The translations under genes and the position numbers were made by a program. From contig JAXJTE010000240.1 of the NCBI GenBank assembly GCA_036309765.1, forward strand, positions 1 to 64,000: a stretch of DNA of 64,000 nt. Reading direction: 5' to 3'. Position 1 is the first letter of the stretch, and each line of letters opens with the position of its first letter. This DNA is from Caryophanon sp036309765. Its GTDB lineage: Bacteria; Bacillota; Bacilli; Bacillales_A; Planococcaceae. This document shows, piece by piece, positions 44,768 through 52,379 of this stretch. Under the pieces are notes generated by a model. The model was not told the DNA's origin and made no database searches. It saw only the letters and a list, made by a program, of their open reading frames with translations.

Positions 44768-44786
44768 TAGAAATGAGGATATGAAA

Positions 44787-45434
44787 TTGAGATTACGACA
44801 TAAACCTTGGGCAGAGGAATTCATTACAGAAAACGCCCACATCGTTGTACCGAACCCGGAAGAACAAAAAGGAAAATGGGCTGCGTTATTTGGTAACGAC
44901 AATCCGTTACACATCGAGGTAGGAACAGGGAAAGGGCAGTTCATTACAGGTATGGCACTGCAAAATCCAGACATTAACTACATCGGCATCGAGCTATTTC
45001 CAAGCGTTATCGTATGCGCAGTGGAAAAAGTATTAGCAGCAGAAACACCGAAAAATTTACGTTTATTAAAAGTAGACGGTGCAGAGCTAGAAAACTATTT
45101 TGAGAAGGGCGAAATTGACCGCGTCTACTTAAACTTCTCAGATCCATGGCCGAAGAAGCGTCACGCAAAACGTCGCCTAACACACGCAGCATTTTTATCG
45201 ATTTATGAGCGTCTTTTACCGGATAACGGTGAAATTCACTTCAAAACAGATAACCGCGGCTTATTCGAGTTCTCTTTAGTGAGCATGAATGAATACGGCA
45301 TGAAATTAAAATATGTTTCACTGGACTTACACGCAGAAATGCCGGAAAATAATATTATGACGGAGTATGAAGAGAAGTTCTCGGCAAAAGGGCAACCAAT
45401 CTACCGTCTGGAATCACAATTTGTAACAAAATAG
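44787..45434 (+). CDS. trmB: tRNA (guanine-N7-)-methyltransferase
   Basis: 215 residues from TTG 44787: this gives the family N-terminus MRLRHKPWA and places GAGG (44775) eight bases upstream, whereas ATG 44781 would leave only two bases. It methylates G46 of tRNAs with SAM. Motifs: HIEVGTGKGQFI, NYIGIELFPSV, LNFSDPWPKKRHAKRRL, and the C-terminal KTDNRGLFEFS. Same gene neighbourhood as B. subtilis ytmQ. Confidence 0.93.
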   Translation: MRLRHKPWAEEFITENAHIVVPNPEEQKGKWAALFGNDNPLHIEVGTGKGQFITGMALQNPDINYIGIELFPSVIVCAVEKVLAAETPKNLRLLKVDGAELENYFEKGEIDRVYLNFSDPWPKKRHAKRRLTHAAFLSIYERLLPDNGEIHFKTDNRGLFEFSLVSMNEYGMKLKYVSLDLHAEMPENNIMTEYEEKFSAKGQPIYRLESQFVTK

Positions 45435-45459
45435 TCAATTCGAAAAGGGGAGAAGTAGA

Positions 45460-46323
45460 ATGGACAAGTATGTATTTCACGACATGACGCTTACATGGCT
45501 AAACGGAGGGGTGACATCACTTGATGGTGGTGCGATGTTTGGTGTAGTACCAAAACCGTTATGGCAACGTAAGTATCCTGCAAACGAATCGAATCAAATC
45601 GAGCTGTCGACAGAGCCGATTTTAATTCAATTTGAAGGCAAAAACTACATCATCGACACAGGTGTAGGGCATGGCAAGCTAACAGAAAAGCAGCTGCGTA
45701 ACTTCGGCGTAAAAGAAGAAGGAAATGTAGAAGGTAGCTTAGAGGAACTGGGTTTATCGACTGCGGACATTGACGGTGTGCTTTGTACGCATCTTCACTT
45801 TGATCATGCAGGTGGCTTAACGCGCTATGAAGGTGACAAATTAATTTCAGTATTCCCGAATGCGAAAATTTACGTATCACAAAAAGAGTGGGACGAAATG
45901 CGCGAGCCAAACATGCGCTCAAAAAACACGTATTGGAAAGAAAACTGGGAGCCAATTCAAGCACAAGTCGTAACGTTTGAAGAAACGCTGGAAGTAGCAC
46001 CAGGCATCGAAATGATTCATACAGGCGGACATAGTGACGGGCATGCGGTCATTAAAATTACGCAGCAAGACGAAGTGCTACTACATATGGCAGACATTAT
46101 GCCAACGCACGCGCACCAAAATCCGTTATGGGTGATGGCGTATGATGACTATCCGATGACGTCGGTGTTTACGAAAGAGCGTCTTATGAAGGAAGCGTAC
46201 GAAAATGGCTATCGTTTCATCTTCTATCACGACGCGTACTTCCGCATGATGCAGTGGGATGCGACAGGTAAGGAAGTAATCGACTCGCTACCACGCTCGA
46301 AGGAAGTTGCGGTTGCACGATAA
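45460..46323 (+). CDS. ytnP: Metallo-beta-lactamase-fold lactonase YtnP
   Basis: 287 residues. MBL motif THLHFDHAGG with further ligands in TGGHSDGHAV, HMADIMPTH and YHDAY. B. subtilis YtnP hydrolyses N-acyl-homoserine lactones and inhibits Streptomyces signalling, so a quorum-quenching role is possible. AAAAGGGGAG precedes ATG 45460. No signal peptide. Confidence 0.88.
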   Translation: MDKYVFHDMTLTWLNGGVTSLDGGAMFGVVPKPLWQRKYPANESNQIELSTEPILIQFEGKNYIIDTGVGHGKLTEKQLRNFGVKEEGNVEGSLEELGLSTADIDGVLCTHLHFDHAGGLTRYEGDKLISVFPNAKIYVSQKEWDEMREPNMRSKNTYWKENWEPIQAQVVTFEETLEVAPGIEMIHTGGHSDGHAVIKITQQDEVLLHMADIMPTHAHQNPLWVMAYDDYPMTSVFTKERLMKEAYENGYRFIFYHDAYFRMMQWDATGKEVIDSLPRSKEVAVAR

Positions 46324-46378
46324 ATAGAGTGGGAAGTAGTAGCGGAAAATAATCATTTTTTCGTTACTACTTTTTGTG

Positions 46379-46484
46379 TATGGTCACTTTGCTTCGAGCA
46401 GGCTTTTCTGGGGGCATGGCTTGAGCCTGTAGTCTCAAGCTCATGCTATTCCCCTAGAAGTCCGCTCTCCGCGTCGTGACCGTA
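46379..46484 (-). repeat. Dispersed palindromic repeat, copy G
   Basis: 106 bp with ends TATGGTCAC / GTGACCGTA. On the minus strand its core GGGGAATAGCATGAGCTTGA, GACTACAGGCTCAAGCCATG, CCCC is identical to copy A over about 44 bp, but the flanks differ and copy A's long terminal repeats are absent. Confidence 0.8.
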
Positions 46485-46540
46485 GCTTTCATTTTTCTGC
46501 TCTATACGAAAGCGTCGTTTGTGGTCGTACGCCGCTATAC

Positions 46541-46588
46541 AAAAAGAGTTGTGCTTCGTCGATTTGACGATGACACAACCCTTTTTTG
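46541..46588 (-). terminator. Bidirectional terminator between ytnP and ytpR
   Basis: Stem AAGAGTTGTG / CACAACCCTTTT with an inner CGTC/GACG helix; T-rich tails on both strands. Confidence 0.75.
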
Positions 46589-46599
46589 TTTTATATCAT

Positions 46600-47214
46600 T
46601 TAGTTCTTCGGCACAACAAACTCTGAACCAACTACTGCATCTTCTTCTAACACTAAAATGCCTTTTTCCTGTGGAGCGTTTGGAATGTCTAGCTCACGCG
46701 CTGCACAAAGCATACCGAATGAATCTTCACCGCGTAAGTTACCTGCTTTGATCACTAAACCAGATGGCATCACAGCGCCGATTTTTGCGACAACAACTTT
46801 TTGACCTGCGTCCACGTTCGGTGCGCCGCAAACGATTTGTAGCGTTTCGTTGCCTACGTTTACTTGGCATACGCTTAGTTTATCAGCGTTCGGATGCTTT
46901 TCTTTTTGCTCCACGTAGCCGACTACGAATTTTGGTGAAAAATCAACAGCAAGCTTCACGTCTGCATTGTTTGCTGCAAGTGCTGCGTCTAATTTTTCAG
47001 CAACTTCCTTCGTTACTTCCACGTTACCAGCAACGTCTAGCTCAATGTACTTGCTTGCGTTAAATAAGTTAAAGCCTTTTACTTCTGTTTCGCCTGCTGC
47101 ACGAAGTAACACAACGTCACCTTTACGCTCGATTTCAACTGTTTCTGTACGCTCTGTCGTGAAGTTGACAAGTAATACGTCCCCAACATGCGCTTTATTG
47201 TATGATACGATCAT
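46600..47214 (-). CDS. ytpR: tRNA-binding domain protein YtpR
   Basis: 204 residues. N-terminal DUF4479 part, then an EMAP/Trbp111-like OB-fold (about 95-204: VGYVEQKEKHPNADKLSVCQ, CGAPNVDAGQKVVVAKIGA) as in the N-terminus of PheT. It is expected to bind tRNA; its physiological role is unknown. Three bases separate it from ytpQ upstream, forming ytpQ-ytpR. Confidence 0.92.
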   Translation of the reverse strand: MIVSYNKAHVGDVLLVNFTTERTETVEIERKGDVVLLRAAGETEVKGFNLFNASKYIELDVAGNVEVTKEVAEKLDAALAANNADVKLAVDFSPKFVVGYVEQKEKHPNADKLSVCQVNVGNETLQIVCGAPNVDAGQKVVVAKIGAVMPSGLVIKAGNLRGEDSFGMLCAARELDIPNAPQEKGILVLEEDAVVGSEFVVPKN

Positions 47215-47216
47215 GT

Positions 47217-48020
47217 TTATTGCTCCTCTTTTGCTTTGTTTTTTGCCAAAATGAAAATTGGCTCTAGTTTGCCTTCTTCATACACGAATGATAAAGATGT
47301 AATCGGCACCATACCGACTGTGAAGAAGTGCATCGTCATCTGTGCTAGTATATCATACCCAACTTCATTGCGAATATCCCCAATAATTAAAACGTCCTGA
47401 TGCGGCACAGACACCGTCATTTCGCCTTCTACACGCGCTTCCATGTCCGCTAAAAATTGCTCATTTAAAATGCGTGACGCGTCATAGCCGTCGTTTGCGT
47501 TGACGAAATAAAACATGTTGCCTGCTACTTCGTCTTGCTTGTACGTCGTCGATAAGCTTTTTGCTCGGAATTTTGCCGCTTCGGTTACTTGTGTAGCGGT
47601 GACGTTTAATTTTTGTAGCATATCCTCATCAATTAAGCGATACGTCGTGCCAAGGTCGAGCGCGTAATAAATGCGCGTTTCGGCGGTATGCTTCGTCGTC
47701 ACAAATGCATGCCCTTCCTTTGATGCCTTCGGGAACGATGTCGAGCGCACGACTGGGTAAACGTTCGTTAAGCCGCCAAAGCCACTTGCCGCTTCCTTTT
47801 CCATCGCTAAAAACGTTTGCTCAACGGTGTAAATGACTTCGTTGATGGCCGCGTCTTTTTTTTGCTCGTATTTTGCGACTAAATCCCCGATTAAAATGTC
47901 CATCCCTTTTTGTAACGTTTTATGTTCAAGACGTAGCTTGTCGTATTTTTCATCAAATGTATAGGTGAAATTGTCACCAAGTTTTGAGTGTAATTGTTGT
48001 ACCATTTGTTTTGAATCCAT
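47217..48020 (-). CDS. ytpQ: DUF1444 protein YtpQ
   Basis: 267 residues from ATG 48020 (CGGAGGATT upstream; thirteen earlier in-frame codons lack a ribosome site). Whole length matches the DUF1444 family (QMVQQLHSKLGDNFTYTFDE start; WYRLIDED-like and VPHQDVLIIGDIRNEVGYDI stretches). No catalytic motif, no membrane segment. Function unknown. It is always found beside ytpR in Bacillus. Confidence 0.9.
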   Translation of the reverse strand: MDSKQMVQQLHSKLGDNFTYTFDEKYDKLRLEHKTLQKGMDILIGDLVAKYEQKKDAAINEVIYTVEQTFLAMEKEAASGFGGLTNVYPVVRSTSFPKASKEGHAFVTTKHTAETRIYYALDLGTTYRLIDEDMLQKLNVTATQVTEAAKFRAKSLSTTYKQDEVAGNMFYFVNANDGYDASRILNEQFLADMEARVEGEMTVSVPHQDVLIIGDIRNEVGYDILAQMTMHFFTVGMVPITSLSFVYEEGKLEPIFILAKNKAKEEQ

Positions 48021-48079
48021 TGTAATCCTCCGTTCATCTGCTATATGTATTGTACGCAATCGACGGCGGCGTATGCAAA

Positions 48080-48595
48080 CTACTTGCCTTTATAGTAGCG
48101 CACTTGCCCGATTAATAGCGTAACGATGTGGACGAACATATCTTTTCGGTCAATTAAGCCGTCTGTGAACACACCGATTGCACCCGAATGGTGACGTGTG
48201 TCGTGCTGCTTCGTGTACGCATCCATCACTGGGCCAAGCTCTGTGCCAGCACGAACGGCGTCAGCAACTTCTGTCGGCAACATAAATTGTGCGCCGCTGC
48301 TTGCGTAAACGGTTGTATCGGTTGCGACCGCGCCCCAGTTGCAGCAATACAAAATACCGTCAAGCTCGCGTACGCCACCTTCTAAGCCGAATGCGATGTC
48401 TGCGCCCGTTTGCTCCTTCGCTGCCTTCGCACGGTTCATCGCGCCAAGGCGTGTTTCCTCGTCTGAAAACGGCTGTTCGGCAACGTTTGAGTCAACTTGT
48501 ACAGGAATGAAATTTGCGTCTGGGTAAAGTGTTGTTAAGGCGTCGATCACTGCGCCAACTTTCGCGCGGTTCGTCGTGCCAATAGCGATATTCAT
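48080..48595 (-). CDS. yjjX: Inosine/xanthosine triphosphatase (DUF84)
   Basis: 171 residues of the NTPase_I-T family: IAIGTTNRAKVGAVIDAL, SDEETRLGAMNRA and FGLEGGV correspond to the nucleotide site. It removes ITP/XTP from the nucleotide pool in E. coli. A GGAGGAACT ribosome site precedes ATG 48595. Likely the first gene of yjjX-ytpQ-ytpR. Confidence 0.9.
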   Translation of the reverse strand: MNIAIGTTNRAKVGAVIDALTTLYPDANFIPVQVDSNVAEQPFSDEETRLGAMNRAKAAKEQTGADIAFGLEGGVRELDGILYCCNWGAVATDTTVYASSGAQFMLPTEVADAVRAGTELGPVMDAYTKQHDTRHHSGAIGVFTDGLIDRKDMFVHIVTLLIGQVRYYKGK

Positions 48596-48664
48596 ATAAG
48601 TTCCTCCTTAAAATAGACAAAATAAATGGTAGAGACAAGTTTTCGTTGCTCTACCATGTTTTAC

Positions 48665-48825
48665 GTATATAGAGGGTGATTGAAATTGATAAGGCGAACG
48701 AGGCTCGAAACAAGAAGCGGACTCCAGCGGGAAAAGCGTGAGCGCGAGAATACAGGCTCGAGCCACGCCCGGGGAAAGCCTGCTTCGATGTGGAGAGCCC
48801 ACTAACCAAATTCACCTCTATATAG
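48665..48825 (+). repeat. Dispersed palindromic repeat, copy D
   Basis: 161 bp with ends GTATATAGAGGGTGA and TTCACCTCTATATA, an imperfect inverted pair. The core is nearly identical to copy C over more than 110 bp, in the same orientation. It lies between ytoP and yjjX. Confidence 0.87.
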
Positions 48826-48889
48826 CTGTCAACTTGCTTGTAGCAGCTAGGCAGAACCCTGTAGAAAGCCTGACTAGCGAAGAACAATG

Positions 48890-49966
48890 TTACACGTTCG
48901 CTTTAATCGAATCAATCGTTGTTTTGTCACAAGACGTCACAAGTTTCACGAGTAGCTCTTTTGCGGCTGCGTAATCGTCTACGTGAATAATTGACGCGGC
49001 TGTGTGAATGTAGCGTGAGCAAATGCCAATGACTGCTGATGGAATGCCGTCGTTTGCTGTATGCACGCGCCCTGCATCTGTACCACCAGGAGATACGAAA
49101 TATTGGTACGGAATGTTGTTTGATTCCGCCGTATCTAAAATGAACTCACGTATGCCGCGGTGTGTTACCATCGTGCGGTCGAAAATACGCAGCAGCGGAC
49201 CTTTGCCAAGCTGACCGAACTGTGTCGCATCACCTGACGTGTCGTTGGCGGGAGAAGCATCAAGCGCGAAGAACAAGTCTGGTTGAATCATGTTCGCGGA
49301 CGTTTGTGCACCGCGTAAGCCGACTTCCTCCATGACGTTCGCACCAGAGTAAATATGTGACGCGACTTCTTTGCCATGTAGCTCTTGTAGTAATTCAATC
49401 GCTAAACCACAGCCGTAGCGGTTATCCCACGCTTTTGCCATAATTTTGTTCGGGTTTGCCATTGGTGTGAATGGGCAAATCGGAATAATTTGTTGACCCG
49501 GACGAATGCCCATTTGCTGTGCGTCCTCTTTTGAATCTGCACCAACGTCGATGAGCATGTTTTTCATATTCATCGGTTTCGCGCGTTCTGCATCTGATAA
49601 TAAGTGCGGCGGAATCGATGCGATGACACCAGGAATTTCACCATTTTTCGTATAAACCGTAACGCGCTGTGCTAGCATGACTTGGTTCCACCAGCCGCCA
49701 AGTGGTTGGAAGCGAATCATGCCGTTTGCTGTGATCGACGTTACCATAAAGCCGACCTCGTCCATATGACCTGCAACTAAAATTTTTGGGGCGTCGGCAT
49801 CTGTTGCTTTACGCACGCCGAAAATGCCACCTAAATTATCTTGCACGATTTCATCTGAATATTTTTCAAGTTCGCTGCGCATAAACGCTCGAACTGCATG
49901 CTCTTGTCCAGGAGCGCCTGGTAATTCCGTTAATGTTTTAAATAATTGTAATGTTTGCTCGTTCAA
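48890..49966 (-). CDS. ytoP: M42 family aminopeptidase YtoP
   Basis: 358 residues from TTG 49966 (AGAGG eight bases upstream; no ATG is better placed). Di-metal M42 peptidase: ligands in VAGHMDEVGF, AWDNRYGCG, EEVGLRGAQT, FALDASPAND and the C-terminal HTAASIIHVDDY. It trims peptides from the N-terminus in the cytosol, forming a tetrahedral dodecamer in relatives. Confidence 0.93.
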   Translation of the reverse strand: MNEQTLQLFKTLTELPGAPGQEHAVRAFMRSELEKYSDEIVQDNLGGIFGVRKATDADAPKILVAGHMDEVGFMVTSITANGMIRFQPLGGWWNQVMLAQRVTVYTKNGEIPGVIASIPPHLLSDAERAKPMNMKNMLIDVGADSKEDAQQMGIRPGQQIIPICPFTPMANPNKIMAKAWDNRYGCGLAIELLQELHGKEVASHIYSGANVMEEVGLRGAQTSANMIQPDLFFALDASPANDTSGDATQFGQLGKGPLLRIFDRTMVTHRGIREFILDTAESNNIPYQYFVSPGGTDAGRVHTANDGIPSAVIGICSRYIHTAASIIHVDDYAAAKELLVKLVTSCDKTTIDSIKANV

Positions 49967-50061
49967 GAAGCTCGCCTCTCTTTTTCACAATAGTATGCCT
50001 CATTATATCATAGTCATTTCGCCATTCGAAATTCTTTGTTCTTTTTAGAATATTTTTAATA

Positions 50062-50070
50062 TGATACAAT
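50062..50070 (+). promoter_or_regulatory. Extended -10 promoter of ytzB
   Basis: TG-A-TACAAT at 50062-50070; no good -35. A ribosome site GGGGGA follows at about 50090. Confidence 0.45.
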
Positions 50071-50102
50071 GAACGTATATTGAGTTAAGGGGGACGTAAA
50101 CA

Positions 50103-50417
50103 ATGAACTTACGTGATTTTCTTTTAGGCGTAGCGACAGGTGTTGCTGTATCAGTATTAGTAAATGAAACGACGAACCGTGTATCTCCATACATGTCTTC
50201 GGATCGTGTATTACAAAGCATTAAAGAAGAGTTCCGTAAAGAAGCGCCGATTGATGCGACGTGGATTTACTCTAAACCAGAAACAATTCAACATACAGTA
50301 GGGGAATTACCAGTATATCGTGGTGGTATTTCGCGCGTTGTTGAAGGCGAGACAGAAGCATTTGAATTTACAGCTGACGCACGCTCAGGCGTTGTCGTTG
50401 ACTTAGTACGCGTATAA
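50103..50417 (+). CDS. ytzB: YtzB-like PepSY-type small protein
   Basis: 104 residues. A short hydrophobic N-terminus (LRDFLLGVATGVAVSVLV) suggests membrane association. The rest resembles B. subtilis YtzB, a short PepSY-like protein: IKEEFRKEAPIDATWIYSKP and YRGGISRVVEGETEAFEFTA. Function unknown; PepSY domains often inhibit peptidases, and the M42 gene ytoP is its divergent neighbour. Confidence 0.75.
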   Translation: MNLRDFLLGVATGVAVSVLVNETTNRVSPYMSSDRVLQSIKEEFRKEAPIDATWIYSKPETIQHTVGELPVYRGGISRVVEGETEAFEFTADARSGVVVDLVRV

Positions 50418-50421
50418 TCGG

Positions 50422-50459
50422 CAGCATGCGTTAGATTTTTCTAGCGCATGCTTTTTTTA
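50422..50459 (+). terminator. Terminator of ytzB
   Basis: Perfect stem GCATGCGTTAGA / TCTAGCGCATGC with a short T loop, followed by seven T. Confidence 0.9.
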
Positions 50460-50525
50460 TTTCACGTGGAAAGCTTCTTACCGATAATGTAAGTAGCGTG
50501 ACATTTTAACAAAGGACGTGACTAC

Positions 50526-51212
50526 ATGATTAATACAAATTACTCGATGGATTTAATGTCGTTACTAAGCGGCAGCAATACATCACAAACGGCGACATCT
50601 TCGTCAATGAACTTTAACGACATATTAAGTGGCTATTTACAGCAATCGTCATCTTCTTCGCTCAACGTCGATGAACTGATCGCAGGGCTTGATACGACAT
50701 CATCAACAGGTGTAGCGAATTTACTTGGCACAAACTCGACGTACTCGTACTATTTAAACTCGATGCTAAGCGGCAGCAACGGCACGGGCACAGAAGCGAT
50801 GCAAACGTACTTAGCGCAATCAGACAAGATGAACGACAAAGCGGATATTACATCCATGTTCGGCGGGCAATCAAACGCTTCATCATCGAATACGCTCGCG
50901 AACATTTTAATGGCAACGTACGAGTCAAAGCAAATGCAAACGGTACAATCAGCGCAAAACAAATATAAAGAGCAAATTGCAAGCCTTCAGCAAGGTGAGC
51001 AAACGAGCGCTGTGCAAGACCGCATTGCTAAGCTAAACACGAATGCAACAACGCTTGAAAACTACGTGCAAAACACGTTAACGAACAGCACAAAGTTCTC
51101 ACAGTCGAGCAACTTCGGTGGCGTCTTTAATTCAATCGCCGCGTTACAGCAAGACATTTTAGCGAAATATGAACAAGCGAAACAGCAAACGACCGAAGCA
51201 AACAAAGTGTAA
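50526..51212 (+). CDS. Ser/Thr/Asn/Gln-rich protein of unknown function
   Basis: 228 residues, low-complexity and polar (STSSSS, SSSSSLN, SNASSSN). A motif recurs: LMSLLSGSNTSQ near 10 and LNSMLSGSNGTG near 79. The C-terminal half is a predicted coiled coil (TYESKQMQTVQSAQNKYKEQ, then NATTLENYVQNTLTN). No signal peptide. The composition recalls flagellar hook-associated or filament-cap proteins, but no family was recognised. AAAGGACGTG precedes ATG 50526. Confidence 0.6.
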   Translation: MINTNYSMDLMSLLSGSNTSQTATSSSMNFNDILSGYLQQSSSSSLNVDELIAGLDTTSSTGVANLLGTNSTYSYYLNSMLSGSNGTGTEAMQTYLAQSDKMNDKADITSMFGGQSNASSSNTLANILMATYESKQMQTVQSAQNKYKEQIASLQQGEQTSAVQDRIAKLNTNATTLENYVQNTLTNSTKFSQSSNFGGVFNSIAALQQDILAKYEQAKQQTTEANKV

Positions 51213-51336
51213 CGCTTCATGAACTAATACAACGAACGCAGCACGATCGCGTTCGTTTTTGTGTTCTATATTTATTTTTCACGATGACAATGATATACTA
51301 AAAAAGTAACTATTGCTTTTTATTGGAGGGAATTAT

Positions 51337-51843
51337 ATGAAAAAATTAATCGCTGCATTATTTGCGATGACGTTAATCTTCTCAAGCGCGGGAAGCTTTT
51401 TAACGTTTGATGACGTGTCTCAAGTAGAGGCGAAGTCATACAAGTCAGGAAAGAAAAATTATGACCAAAATAACAATTCACAAGACAACTCACAAAACAA
51501 CGACACGAATCCAAACGGTGCTGTAAACAGTAATAACAACAGCACGCCAAACAACAACGCAACGACGAACAATACAAACTCATCGTCAGCACAAAAGCCA
51601 GTGGAAGAGAAAAAAGGTGGCTTCATGTCAAGCGGCTTAATGAAAGGCCTGATGATCGGTGGTTTAGCCGGTTTACTATTTGGTGGTCTATTCGGTGATT
51701 TAGGTGTCATCGGTTCAATTTTAGGCTTCATGATTAACGCGATTGCGATTGCAGCAGTCATTGGTGGAATCATTTTCATCGTGAAGAAGCTAATCGGACG
51801 TAAAAAACAACAACCAAAAGAGGCAGACCAATGGAGCAAGTAA
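51337..51843 (+). CDS. Secreted Asn-rich, Gly-rich membrane protein
   Basis: 168 residues from ATG 51337 (TTGGAGGG upstream; eight earlier in-frame codons discarded). A signal-like segment (about 3-22, LIAALFAMTLIFSSAGSF), an Asn/Gln-rich spacer (about 38-80), then two hydrophobic stretches, one glycine-rich (GLMKGLMIGGLAGLLFGGLF) and one plain (AIAIAAVIGGIIFIV), ending in basic GRKKQQ. The layout resembles the N-terminal part of Tim44-like bacterial proteins, without the Tim44 domain itself. The end overlaps the next gene by 13 bases. Confidence 0.65.
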   Translation: MKKLIAALFAMTLIFSSAGSFLTFDDVSQVEAKSYKSGKKNYDQNNNSQDNSQNNDTNPNGAVNSNNNSTPNNNATTNNTNSSSAQKPVEEKKGGFMSSGLMKGLMIGGLAGLLFGGLFGDLGVIGSILGFMINAIAIAAVIGGIIFIVKKLIGRKKQQPKEADQWSK

Positions 51844-52124
51844 CATTATTTGAGCAAGATTTAGTGAACGCAGTATGTCGCTTCCACGCGCGTTACAAAA
51901 ACGTGCAGCCAGCAGACGTGACGGTGGAGCTAATGTATGACGATGCGACAGGTTACGGCGCAGAAGCGGAAGTAGCAGGGCAAACCGATTATTTTAACAC
52001 GCCAACGTTTATCGCGGCGATTCGTCTATACATTGATGAAGTATTAGAGCGCAACGCTTCATCAGCAGGTATCGAATTTTATATCGACGACGAAGAAGGC
52101 ATGATTGCACGTTTACGCTTTTAA
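51831..52124 (+). CDS. DUF2653 (YxcD-type) protein
   Basis: 97 residues, small acidic cytosolic protein. It matches the DUF2653 pattern: an N-terminal helix (LFEQDLVNAVCRFHARYKNV), then VTVELMYDDATGYGAEAEV and AIRLYIDEVL. AGAGGC precedes ATG 51831 inside the previous gene, so the two are coupled. Function unknown. Confidence 0.75.
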   Translation: MEQVTLFEQDLVNAVCRFHARYKNVQPADVTVELMYDDATGYGAEAEVAGQTDYFNTPTFIAAIRLYIDEVLERNASSAGIEFYIDDEEGMIARLRF

Positions 52125-52129
52125 TTAAA

Positions 52130-52166
52130 GACCATTCGAGGCTCGGTGCTTCGGATGGTTTTTTTC
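52130..52166 (+). terminator. Terminator after the DUF2653 gene
   Basis: Stem GACCATTCGA / TTCGGATGGTT with a T run. Confidence 0.78.
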
Positions 52167-52282
52167 TGTCATTTTGTTAGTAGTAAGGTGAAGGAACTTG
52201 TTGTATATTTTATAGTGTAGCGTCGAATGCGATTTCGCCGTGAGCGTACTCGTCATTTTTTGACACTTTTTTATAGTGTTTT

Positions 52283-52312
52283 ATGAAAACGTTTCCTAGT
52301 TTATGTTATGCT
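52283..52312 (+). promoter_or_regulatory. Possible cre site overlapping a promoter upstream of sftA
   Basis: ATGAAAACGTTTCCT (52283-52297) fits the cre consensus WTGNAANCGNWNNCW at every fixed position. It overlaps a weak -35 (ATGAAA) placed 18 bp before a -10 TATGCT (52307-52312). CcpA control is inferred from sequence only; ccpA is in this window. Confidence 0.35.
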
Positions 52313-52379
52313 AAAAGCGGCAAACGAATCGCATGAGACGTTGCTAATATTGTAAGCTGATAGAAATGAGTGACTGCAT

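Noticed and set aside
44718..44786. Upstream ATG starts for TrmB
   Set aside because: They lie inside the previous reading region; the GAGG spacing and family N-terminus favour TTG 44787.
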